Source: Sorangium cellulosum
GTDB taxonomy: Bacteria > Myxococcota_A > Polyangia > Polyangiales > Polyangiaceae
Direction: 5' to 3'
Length of the DNA stretch: 64,000 nucleotides
NCBI RefSeq assembly: GCF_002950945.1
Contig: NZ_CP012673.1
Coordinates: 12,763,501-12,827,500 of the forward strand
Numbering within the stretch: position 1 is the stretch's first letter; each line of letters starts with the position of its first letter. The notes under the pieces were generated by a model that was not told the DNA's origin, ran no database searches, and was given only the letters and a program-made list of their open reading frames with translations. Position numbers and translations under genes: made by a program. Below, piece by piece: positions 51,400 to 60,300 of this stretch.

Positions 51400-53004
51400 T
51401 CACTTCTTCTCGCCCTTCTCGCGCTCCGGCTGCCGCTGCTGCATCGCCGGCACAACGCAGAGCTGGACGAACTCGCCGATGGTCTTCACGTCGCGGAGCT
51501 CGCGCTCGTTCGATCCCTCTTTTGGCACCTCGCACGCCCACTTGCAGTCCGGGTCGGCTTCGCAGACCGGCGCGCGCGTGGTGTCGCCCTCGAGCGGCTT
51601 GACCGCCGGGAGATCGGCCGTCGTGCCGTACGTGAAGTAGTAGGCGATCGCGCTGGCGCGCGCCGGCGCCGGCCCCGCGGTGAAGTGCTTCTTGAGGGCC
51701 TCGAGGGGCGAGCCCTCCTTCAGGTCGCCGAAGTACGCGCCGTAGGTGAGCGCCTCGGGCATCGCGAAGCCCTTCGGCTCGGGGAGCCTGCCCAGGAACT
51801 CGTCAATGTGCTTCACGGTCGACATCTTCAGGATCGTCGTGGCGGCCGTGCGGCGGATCTTCCACTTGTCGGTCCTGAAGAGCCCGTAGAGCTTGTCGAC
51901 GACGAGCTCGCGCGGCATCTCGCTGACGCGGCGGAAGGCCTGGTCGAGCACCACGTCGGGCGCGTCGGCGGTCGCGATCTCGAGGATGCGCTGGATGTCG
52001 CTCGGGTTGCTCCGGTCGAGCCGGCCCTCGAGCGCGGCGAGGGCGGCCTGGCGGCGCTTCTCGGGCTGGTCCTTGTTCGCCGCGAAGCCGAGGAGGAAGT
52101 CCACGGACGGGCGGCCGCCGAGCTTCTTCATCGAGCCGAAGACCCGGAAGATCTCCTCCTCCTGGTACTGCGCGAGCTGCGCCTCGAACTGCTTCTCGGT
52201 GGGCGTGAGCTTCGACGCGGCGTTCGCCGCCTCGAGCTCGGGCTTCTTGAGCTTGGTCCACTCGTCCGAGGAGACGAACTGGGCGATCGCGACCAGGTTC
52301 GCCGAGGCGGCCTCCTTCGTCGCGGCGTCGCCGTGCTCGGCGACGAGCGACGCCATCTGGTCGAGCCGCGTCGCGTCGCGGGTCATGAGCTTCGGCAGGC
52401 CGGCCACCGCGGTGGGGCCGATGAGCCGGAGCAGCTGCTCCATGCCGTACGCCTGCGAGCGGTCGACGAGCCGGTGCTCGAAGTCCGCCATCGCCCAGTC
52501 GATGAGGGCGGCCTTCAGCCCCTCCTTCAGCCCCTCGTCGGCGATGATCGCGGTCCGATCCGACGTGAGCATCGCGTAGGCGGCGTCCTTGTACGGGAAC
52601 GAGGTGTCCGGCGGGGCCGGCTTCCCCGGCTCCGCGACCGGCGGCGGCTTCCTCAGCTCGGCGATGATCGACGGCACGAGCGCCGCGACGATGGGCTGCC
52701 GGGCCTCGGGCGCGATGCTCGCGAGCGTCTCGACGAGGATGCCGATGCCCACGCGCCGCCCCTGCCGCGGCTTCATGCGGATGAGGGAGGTGGCCGCCTC
52801 GACGCGGAGCGCGGTGTCGTACTTGTCGTGGAACAACACGGCCCGGAGCTTGTCCGGCCCGTGCGCCGTGGACTCCCAGCGATGGATGTCGTTCTCGTTG
52901 ACGCGGCACCCGCTCGTCGCGAGCCCCGCGCTCACGGTCGCGAGGCACAGCAAAAGTAGGCCCGCAGCGCCGACGCGCCGCCCTGCTCGTTCGACAGTTT
53001 CCAT
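51400..53004 (-). CDS. HEAT-like repeat lipoprotein
   Basis: 534 residues from ATG 53004. Signal peptide and lipobox (LATSGC). The rest is almost all helical: pairs of helices such as LRVEAATSLIRMKP, RRQAALAALEGRL and WKIRRTAATTILKM fit HEAT-type repeats. It is probably a periplasmic scaffold. The C-terminus has four Cys near (VCEADPDCKWACEVP; QLCVVP), perhaps a disulfide. The family is not recognised. Confidence 0.8.
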   Translation of the reverse strand: METVERAGRRVGAAGLLLLCLATVSAGLATSGCRVNENDIHRWESTAHGPDKLRAVLFHDKYDTALRVEAATSLIRMKPRQGRRVGIGILVETLASIAPEARQPIVAALVPSIIAELRKPPPVAEPGKPAPPDTSFPYKDAAYAMLTSDRTAIIADEGLKEGLKAALIDWAMADFEHRLVDRSQAYGMEQLLRLIGPTAVAGLPKLMTRDATRLDQMASLVAEHGDAATKEAASANLVAIAQFVSSDEWTKLKKPELEAANAASKLTPTEKQFEAQLAQYQEEEIFRVFGSMKKLGGRPSVDFLLGFAANKDQPEKRRQAALAALEGRLDRSNPSDIQRILEIATADAPDVVLDQAFRRVSEMPRELVVDKLYGLFRTDKWKIRRTAATTILKMSTVKHIDEFLGRLPEPKGFAMPEALTYGAYFGDLKEGSPLEALKKHFTAGPAPARASAIAYYFTYGTTADLPAVKPLEGDTTRAPVCEADPDCKWACEVPKEGSNERELRDVKTIGEFVQLCVVPAMQQRQPEREKGEKK

Positions 53005-53144
53005 GCACGTCCCAGGAGGGCCGCGATGGTACCGCTCGCCGCCCCCTGTTTGAAAGAATTTCACGGCCGAGATCAAGTGAACTCAGGCAGATTCACGCGA
53101 AATGCGGCCATAACTTCGCCGCGGCGTCCACCCTCCCGCCCGCG

Positions 53145-53172
53145 CCGCCGCCGCCTCGCGCGGCGGCGGCGG
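53145..53172. promoter_or_regulatory. 11-bp GC hairpin between ftsK and the HEAT lipoprotein
   Basis: CCGCCGCCGCC (53145-53155) pairs with GGCGGCGGCGG (53162-53172) around a 6-base loop in the 290-bp divergent region. The triplet repeat nature makes it partly a matter of composition. No T-tract. Confidence 0.35.
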
Positions 53173-53294
53173 GCGCGCCTGGCGAGCTCATGTGCGCCGT
53201 CCGGGTGCAACAGGCTCCGCCGGTTCCAGTCTGCCCAGACTTCTTGCCCCCGGGCGGGAGTGCGCATATGTGAGCAAAGTAGGTTCAGGTAGGC

Positions 53295-56200
53295 ATGCAC
53301 GTCCCCTTGTTCGCTCCTCGCCGTGCCCAGCCCGCTGTCGGTCTTGGCGAGCCCTTGCGGTCCGAGGCCCGCGGCGCCGCGCGGACCAGCCCGGCGGCGG
53401 GCGCGGGTCCTGCCGGGCCGCGGGGGCACAGCTACGCCCGCGATGCGGCGGCGCTGGTCCTCCTCGTGTCGGCCTTGTACAGCGCGCTGGCGCTGGCCAC
53501 CTTCCGTGCGGATCCGTTGCGGCCGGAGGTCTCGGGCGCGGACTGGGTCGGCCCCGTGGGCGCCGCGCTTGCGGGGGCGGCGGTCGAGGCGGTCGGGGTC
53601 ATCGCGTGGTTCGTCCCGCTCGAGCTCGCGATGCTCGCGATGCCGCTGCTCGGGTCGAAGCGATCGATCGCCGGCCTGTTCCGGCTGAGCGGCGACGTGG
53701 TGGTGGTCATCGTCCTGGCGGCGCTCGCGCACGTCGCGTTCCCGCGGGCGGTCGCGTTCGGCGCGATGCCGCTCGGCGGGGCGGTGGGCGAGCTGTTCGG
53801 GGAGGTGCTGCGGTCGCTCTTCTCGAACATCGGATCCTACATCATCGGGCTCACGATCGTCGCGCTGATCCTCATGGGCCGCGCGACGTTCTCGTTCATC
53901 GAGCTCGCGCAGCGGTCGGAGCAGATCGCGATCGCGGTCGCGCAGCGCATCGCCGGCTGGGTGCGCGCGCTCTTCGGGGCGTGGGCCGCGGCGCGGGACC
54001 TGGAGCGGCGCGCGGGGGCCTCGGAGCCGGAGTCGCCGCCGATCATCGCGCGCAACTCGAGCCCCGACGCGATCATCGCCGCGCTGGCCGACGACGCCGA
54101 CGAGCCGCTCTCGGATCCCGCCGCGAGGGCCACGCCCGTCGAGCCGGCGGGCGCCGCGGCGCCGGCGCTCGATCTGTGGAAGAGCGCGCCGGGCAGCGCC
54201 GCCCCCGAGGAGCCGGCGGCCCCGGCGAAGCCGCGGCGCGGGCGGAAGGCGCAGGCGCGCGAGCCGCGCGAGGCGGCGCAGCAGGGCGCCGAGGCGCACG
54301 AGGTGATCCTCCACGGCGCCGAGCCGCGCGAGGCGGCGCAGCAGGACGCCGAGGCGCACGAGGTGGTCCTTCACGGCGCCGAGCCGCGCGAGGTGATCAT
54401 CCACAGCGCCGAGCCGCGCGAGGTGATCATCCACAGCGCCGAGCCGCGCGAGGTGATCATCCACAGCATCGAGGAGCCGCGCGAAGAGGCGGAGCAGGAC
54501 GTCGAGGAGCGCGAGGTGGACCTCCACGGCTCCGGGCCGCGCGAGGCGGCGCAGAAGGACGCCGCGCCGCGCAGATCGGCGCAGCGCAGCGCCTCGGCGC
54601 GCGAGCCGGCGCAGCGCAAGGCGACACGGCGCGCCGCTGCGCGCCCGGCGGCGCTCGCAGCCCTGGACGAGGGCGAGGCGCACCTCGACGAGGAGGCGCA
54701 CCTCGACGAGGACGGCGTGGACGAGCTCGAGGATCCCGCCCCGATGGACGAGGAGATCGCGACCAGGTTCGTGGAGCTGGACGTGTTCGATGTGCCCACG
54801 CCGTCGCCCATCCTGCCCGTGCGTGAGGCGCGCGAGCCCCTGCGCGACGTGCGTGAGGCGCGCGAGCCCCTGCGCGACGTGCGCGAGGCGCGCGAGCCCC
54901 TGCGCGACGTGCGTGAGGCGCGCGAGGCGCGCGAGCCCGCGCGCGACGTGAGCGAGGCGCGTGAGCCCCTGCGCGAGGCGCGCGAGCCGGAAGCGAGGAC
55001 CGCGCCGCGCGAGGTGACGGCGGGCACCCCGGAGCGCCCGCGGGCCGAGAAGCCGGCCGGGCCGACGATCGTCGATACGAGCCGCGCGCTCGTGAGCGAG
55101 AAGGCGAGCGTCACGCGCGTCGTCCCGGCCGTCGGGGCGGGCTTCCGGCTGCCGACACCGGACATGCTCGACGCCGCGGCGGGCGGGCGCCGGGAGCTCG
55201 ACGCGGATCAGCTCAAGGGGACCGCGCAGCTCCTCGAGAAGACGCTCGCGGACTACGGCGTCAGCGGCAAGGTCGAGGAGATCCACCCGGGGCCGACCGT
55301 GACGACGTTCGAGGTCTCCCCCGCCGCCGGCACCAAGGTCTCGAAGGTGGCGGGGCTGGCGGACGACCTCGCGCTCGGCCTCTCGCGCAAGGTCCGCATC
55401 GTCGCCCCCATCCCCGGGAAGAACCGGATCGGCTTCGAGATCCCGAACGATCACCGCGTGCCCGTCAGCCTGCGCGAGCTCGTCGAGGACCGCCGCTTCC
55501 TCGAGATGAAGGCGCCGCTGCCGTGCGTGCTCGGCCGCGACATCATCGGGACGCCGTACTTCGCCGACCTCGCGTCGATGCCGCACGTCATCGTCGCGGG
55601 CGCGACCGGCGCCGGCAAGAGCGTCGGGCTCAACGTGATGCTGGTGAGCCTGCTCTTCCGCAAGACGCCGGACGAGCTCCGGCTCCTGATGATCGACCCC
55701 AAGGTCGTCGAGCTCGCGCCGTTCGATCGCATCCCGCACCTGCTCCTGCCGGTCGTGACGGACATGAAGCAGGCGGCGAACGCGCTGAAGTGGGCCGTCG
55801 ACGAGATGGAGCGCCGCTACCAGCTGTTCGCGAACGCGGGGACGAAGAACATCACGACCTACAACGCGTGGATCGAGCGCGTGCAGCGCGGCGAGGCGCG
55901 CCCGCCGAAGCCGCCGGCGAAGGTCAGCGCGATCGCCGCGGACGGGACCGAGGTGGAGGTCGACGCGGCGAAGGACGGGTCGGACGCGGCGCTGCCGGAG
56001 AAGATCCCCTTCATCGTGATCGTCGTCGACGAGTTCGCCGACCTGATGATGCAGCAGGGCAAGGACGTGGAGGCGAGCGTCGCCCGTCTCGCCCAGAAGG
56101 CGCGCGCCGCCGGCATGCACGTGATCCTCGCGACGCAGCGGCCGAGCGTCGACGTGATCACCGGCATGATCAAGGCGAACTTCCCGACGCGCATCGCCTT

Positions 56201-56648
56201 CCGGGTCGCGCAGAAGGTGGACAGCCGCACGATCCTCGACGAGCAGGGCGCCGAGCACCTGCTCGGCCGCGGCGACATGCTGATCAAGATGAACGGATCG
56301 AACGAGACCCGCCGCGTCCAGTGCCCGTTCTGCTCCGAGGAGGAGGTGCAGCGGATCACCGATTTCCTGCGGCTCCAGGGCGAGCCGGTCTACGACGAGG
56401 CGATCCTCCGGCCACGCGACGACGAGGGCGAGGAGCCGGACACGTCCGACGCGGAGGCCGATCCCATGTACGACGCCGCGGTGCGGATCGTGGCCGACAC
56501 GCGGCGCTGCTCGACCTCGTGGCTGCAGCGCAAGCTCGGCGTCGGCTACAACCGCGCCGCCAAGCTGGTGGAGGCCATGGAGAAGCGCGGGCTCGTCGGA
56601 CCGGCGAACGGCGCCAAGGATCGCGAGGTCCTGATCGCGCCGATCTGA
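53295..56648 (+). CDS. ftsK: DNA translocase FtsK
   Basis: 1117 residues. An N-terminal domain with four membrane helices (about 45-200) anchors it at the septum. A linker of about 400 residues has decapeptide repeats (GAEPREVIIHS; REAREPLRDV). The motor has the RecA-like core with Walker A GATGAGKSVGLN near 770 and Walker B IVIVVDEFADLMM. The C-terminal gamma winged helix (about 1062-1117; TSWLQRKLGVGYNRAAKLVE) reads KOPS. Role: chromosome dimer resolution and segregation at division. Confidence 0.96.
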   Translation: MHVPLFAPRRAQPAVGLGEPLRSEARGAARTSPAAGAGPAGPRGHSYARDAAALVLLVSALYSALALATFRADPLRPEVSGADWVGPVGAALAGAAVEAVGVIAWFVPLELAMLAMPLLGSKRSIAGLFRLSGDVVVVIVLAALAHVAFPRAVAFGAMPLGGAVGELFGEVLRSLFSNIGSYIIGLTIVALILMGRATFSFIELAQRSEQIAIAVAQRIAGWVRALFGAWAAARDLERRAGASEPESPPIIARNSSPDAIIAALADDADEPLSDPAARATPVEPAGAAAPALDLWKSAPGSAAPEEPAAPAKPRRGRKAQAREPREAAQQGAEAHEVILHGAEPREAAQQDAEAHEVVLHGAEPREVIIHSAEPREVIIHSAEPREVIIHSIEEPREEAEQDVEEREVDLHGSGPREAAQKDAAPRRSAQRSASAREPAQRKATRRAAARPAALAALDEGEAHLDEEAHLDEDGVDELEDPAPMDEEIATRFVELDVFDVPTPSPILPVREAREPLRDVREAREPLRDVREAREPLRDVREAREAREPARDVSEAREPLREAREPEARTAPREVTAGTPERPRAEKPAGPTIVDTSRALVSEKASVTRVVPAVGAGFRLPTPDMLDAAAGGRRELDADQLKGTAQLLEKTLADYGVSGKVEEIHPGPTVTTFEVSPAAGTKVSKVAGLADDLALGLSRKVRIVAPIPGKNRIGFEIPNDHRVPVSLRELVEDRRFLEMKAPLPCVLGRDIIGTPYFADLASMPHVIVAGATGAGKSVGLNVMLVSLLFRKTPDELRLLMIDPKVVELAPFDRIPHLLLPVVTDMKQAANALKWAVDEMERRYQLFANAGTKNITTYNAWIERVQRGEARPPKPPAKVSAIAADGTEVEVDAAKDGSDAALPEKIPFIVIVVDEFADLMMQQGKDVEASVARLAQKARAAGMHVILATQRPSVDVITGMIKANFPTRIAFRVAQKVDSRTILDEQGAEHLLGRGDMLIKMNGSNETRRVQCPFCSEEEVQRITDFLRLQGEPVYDEAILRPRDDEGEEPDTSDAEADPMYDAAVRIVADTRRCSTSWLQRKLGVGYNRAAKLVEAMEKRGLVGPANGAKDREVLIAPI
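54378..54468 (+). repeat. Three 30-bp repeats in the FtsK linker
   Basis: Near-identical units encoding GAEPREVIIH-S-type decapeptides. Flanking looser copies alternate with AAQQGAEAHEV. Part of a low-complexity linker. Confidence 0.8.
54820..54990 (+). repeat. Decapeptide repeats in the FtsK linker, second block
   Basis: Three 30-bp units encoding REAREPLRDV plus variants; the reverse strand gives a long shadow reading frame. Confidence 0.8.
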
Positions 56649-56829
56649 GCCTGCCGCTTTTTCCTTGACGCCGTTCCGCAGCGCGTGTTGGTGCGCATCG
56701 ATGCGAACGGGCGAGCCGGTATGCGATGTCGGAGGGGGCATGGCACCGCCCTCTCCGCCGACGGGACCCGCCCTCGAGCAGGGCGGTTGTTTTGACTTTC
56801 CCGCTGGAATGCTTCATGGAGCACGCAGG

Positions 56830-57057
56830 ATGGCGCCTGAGGAAACGCGCACGCGTCTGATCGCTCAGATCGCGAGCCTCCTGAACGAAGGGACGATGCC
56901 CGCAGACGCCCGCGCAGCGGGGCTCACGCTCATCGGCTGGCTCGCGAGGCGCATGCCCGGCGAGGAGGCGTCCCGCGACGGTGTCGAGGAGATGTGCCGG
57001 CGGGCGGCGGTGCTGGGCTGCGGCCCCCGGCGCGTGGGCGGGCGGCGGTCCACCTGA
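56830..57057 (+). CDS. Small hypothetical protein downstream of ftsK
   Basis: 75 residues from ATG 56830, with GGAG at 8-base spacing. One helical domain (ETRTRLIAQIASLLNEGTMP; ARAAGLTLIGWLARRM) and an Arg/Gly tail. The family is not recognised; coding status rests on length, RBS and composition. Confidence 0.5.
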   Translation: MAPEETRTRLIAQIASLLNEGTMPADARAAGLTLIGWLARRMPGEEASRDGVEEMCRRAAVLGCGPRRVGGRRST

Positions 57058-57376
57058 GCCGAGCGGGCCGCGCGCCGCAGGTCACGGATCGGCGGCGCGC
57101 CGGGCCGCGCTGACGCGCCGGTCCAACCTGGCGCGTCGGGCCAACGTGGCGCGCCGGACCACGCTGGCGGCGGGTCCAGCGGCCGTGAGTGGCGAGGCGA
57201 GGCCGAAAGGCCGCCGCCGGTGCCGTAATTTGTACGTGCCGTATCGAGGGCGGTTAAGCTCCTGGTGGCGCGGCTTTTCCGCGCCGTGGGCTCGCGACGC
57301 TCGATCCGGGACGTCGGCTCGCCCGGTACGATGGGGCAAACGGCCGCTGTGGGGCCTGTGATAGGTGGTGTTGCTC
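57058..57376. other. Intergenic region with degenerate 18-bp repeats
   Basis: 319 bp. Four degenerate 18-bp units at 57110-57181 (pattern CTGGCGCGCCGGNCCAAC). AT-richer sequence (GTAATTTGTACG) at 57224-57236 could be part of a promoter for the next gene. Confidence 0.5.
57110..57181. repeat. Four degenerate 18-bp tandem repeats
   Basis: Units at 57110, 57128, 57146 and 57164, of the form CTGGCGCGYCGGNCCAAC with several substitutions. In one plus-strand frame they would read as hexapeptides such as RRANVA, but that frame has no other sign of being a gene. Confidence 0.6.
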
Positions 57377-60300
57377 ATGGCGAACCGCGTGGTCGCCCTC
57401 CCCGAACCGCACCCTGATGACGATGAAGATGTCGTGTGGGGGATCTCCACGGCCACCGCGCTGTGGGCGCGAGGCGAGCGGCGCGACGCCATCGTGTGGC
57501 TGCGGCGCGCGGCCGAGGCGGCGGGGGTAGCGGGGCAGCCGTTCCGCGCCTCGGAGATCGGCCTCTGCGCGACGGCGCTCGAGGAGGTGATGGCCTCGGA
57601 GCTCGGAGAGCCGAGCGATCCTGACCTGCTGGAGACGATCGCCAGCGAGACCGCCGACGAGGACCCGCCCTCCGACGACGATGGGCCGCCCTCCGACGAG
57701 CAGACCTGGCGCCGCCGCCGGTCGCTCACCGAGGAGTTGCGCGCCTCGATGCCCTCGATCGAGATCGATCTGTTCGAGCCGATCTCGGAGCCGGAGCTGA
57801 CCGCGGGCGCGGAGCGCCTGCCGCCGCCGGCGCCGCCGCCGCGCATCCTGCCGCCGCCCCCGCCGGGCGCAGCGGGCGCGCCGGGCGCCGTTGCCAGGCC
57901 GATCGCGACGTATCCCTCCGCGCCGGCCGGCGTCTTGCCGGGCAGCGCCTCGCAGCCCGCGCCGCCTCCCCCGCCGATCACGCCGCCCGTGGCGCAGCAG
58001 CCTCCCGGCGCCCCGGTCGCGCGGCCCGCGCCGTCGGCTCCGCCGCCGCCGTTCCCGCCGCAGGCGCAGCCCGGCGCGCCGCGCTCGTATCCTCCGGCGG
58101 CCGCGCCGCCCCCGCAGCCCGGCGCGCCGTACTATCCGCCGCCGGTCGCGCCCTCCGCGCCGCCGCTGGCGGTGCCCAGCGCCCAGACGGGGGTGGTTTA
58201 CCGGAGCCAGCCGCCGCCCGCGTCGCCGTTCGCGCCCACGCCGTCGGCGAGCGGGCTCCAGCCGGCACAGCCGCCGCCTCCTCCGTCGTTCCGTGCGCCC
58301 ATGGTCACGGAGCCGCTGCTTTCGCTGGAGGAGTACGCGTACTTCACGCCGCCGCTCGCCCAGGTCGCGGCGCCGATCCCTCCGGCAGCAGCGCCGGCCG
58401 TGCCGTACCCGTCCTCGCCGCCGCCGCTGCGGCGGTCGTCGGCTCCGCCTTACCCGTCTCCCTCGCCGGCGCCGCCGGAGCCGCTGGGCGTGCTGCCTCC
58501 CTCGCAGGAGCGCGGGCGATCGGATTCGGTGCGGCCTCCGCAACCGCCGCCCCCCCTGGGAGCGCGCCCCTTGAGCGAGCCGCCGATCGGCGCGCTGCTG
58601 CCTCCGCTGGCGCCGTCCGCGATGCCGGCGTCGCCGCTCGGACCTCCGCCCCTGCCGAGGTTCATCGCAGAGCCGCCGCCAGGAGCGGCCGCGCTGCCCG
58701 CGCCGCCGCATCCGCCGTACTTCGGGCCGGCGTCCGCGCCGCCGCATCCGCCGTACTTCGGGCCGGCGTCCGCGCCGCCGCAGCCGCCGTCTTTCGGGCC
58801 GGCGTCCACGCTGCCGCAGCCGCCGTCTTTCGGGCCGGCGTCCGCGCCGCCGCAGCCGCCGTCCTTCGGGCCGGCGTCCGCGCCGCCGCAGCCGCCGTCC
58901 TTCGGGCCGGCGCCGCCGCAGCCGCCGTCCTTCGGGCTGGCGCCGGCCCCCGCGTCGCAGCCACCGTCCTTCGGGCCGCTGCCGGCACCCCATCCGCCGT
59001 CCTTCGCACCTGCGCGGCCGCAACCCCCGCCGGCGCCGCCGTTTTCGTCCGCTGCGCCCCCGCGCCCGCAGCCGCTGCCTCCGCCTGCCTCCGCCGCGCC
59101 TCCGCCGCCGAACCCGCTGCCTCCGCCGCCGCTGCCTCCGCGCCCGCAGCCGCTGCCTCCGCCGACGGCCCCTGCCGCGGCGACGCCGGCGTCCGTACCA
59201 CCGCCGCCCTTCGCGCTTCCGCCGCAGCCGCTGCCTCCGCCGACGGCCCCTGCCCCGGCGACACCGGCGTCCGTACCACCGCCGCCCTTCGCGCTTCCGC
59301 CGCAGCCGCTGCCTCCGCCGACGGCCCCTGCCGCGGCGACGCCGGCGTCCGTACCGCCGCCGCCCTTCGCGCCTCCGCCGCAGCCGCTGGCAGCGCCAGC
59401 GCCTCCTGCCCCGGCGACGCTGACGTCCGCCGCACCGCCGCCGCCCTTCGCGCCGCCTCCGCCGGCGCCTCCTGCGCTGTCGCTGTCGGCATCTGCCGCG
59501 CCTCCGCCCCCACCCGTCGCGCCTTCGCTACTGCAGGTTCCACCTCCGGCGTCGCCGCCGGTGCCCTCATCGGCGTCCGTTGCGCCTCCGCCGCCGCCCG
59601 TTGCGCCTCCGCCGCCCGCGGCGTCGGTGGCGCCGTCGCCGCCTGCCGCTCCGCCGCTTGCCGCATCACAACCGGCCGCGTCGGTGCCGCCGCCTGCGGG
59701 GCCGGCGCCGTCATCACCCCCCTCCACCGCGGCAGCGCCCGGCGAGGAACAGCGGCAAGACGAGGACAGCAGCGCGATCCACGTGGAGGATCAGGGTGCG
59801 GCGACCACGCCAGCGCGCACGGGCGCCGCCGGCCCGGCGGCGAGGACCGGCGTGTCGAAGCGGAAACCGCGCGAGCCGATCCTCGACCCCTGGTCCGACG
59901 ACGCGGAGATAGCCGCGCCACCCCGGCCGGCGCAGGCGACCATGACGCCGAGCGGCGACACCTACCTGGTGGCGCTCCGGCCGCCCTCCGCGCCGCAGGT
60001 CGGCGATGAAGACGAGGTGATCACCTCGGCAGCGCCGCTCGATCTCACGCTCAAGCGCAAGCCGATCTCAGCGCGCCCCCCGGTGCCTCCCGCGGTGCGC
60101 CCCCGGCCAGCGACGCTGCCAGGCAACGAGCCGCCCGGACACGTCGGGACCTCGGCCACCAGCATCCCGACGAAGAACGCCGCCGTTCCCGAGAGCAGGA
60201 ACGACAAGCACGAGCCCCGGGCGACCACAGAAATGTCGCCCCAGACGTCGGTGTCGACGTCCGCCGGGACCGTCGTCGTCGAGCTCTCCGACCCGGAGCA

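Noticed and set aside
53073..56741. 1222-residue open frame on the minus strand opposite ftsK
   Set aside because: Shadow of ftsK; composition Arg/Leu-rich with repeats reflecting the FtsK linker; no domain.
56981..57361. 126-residue frame containing the 18-bp repeats
   Set aside because: Overlaps the end of the small protein gene and has no RBS; a repetitive Arg-rich frame, judged non-coding.
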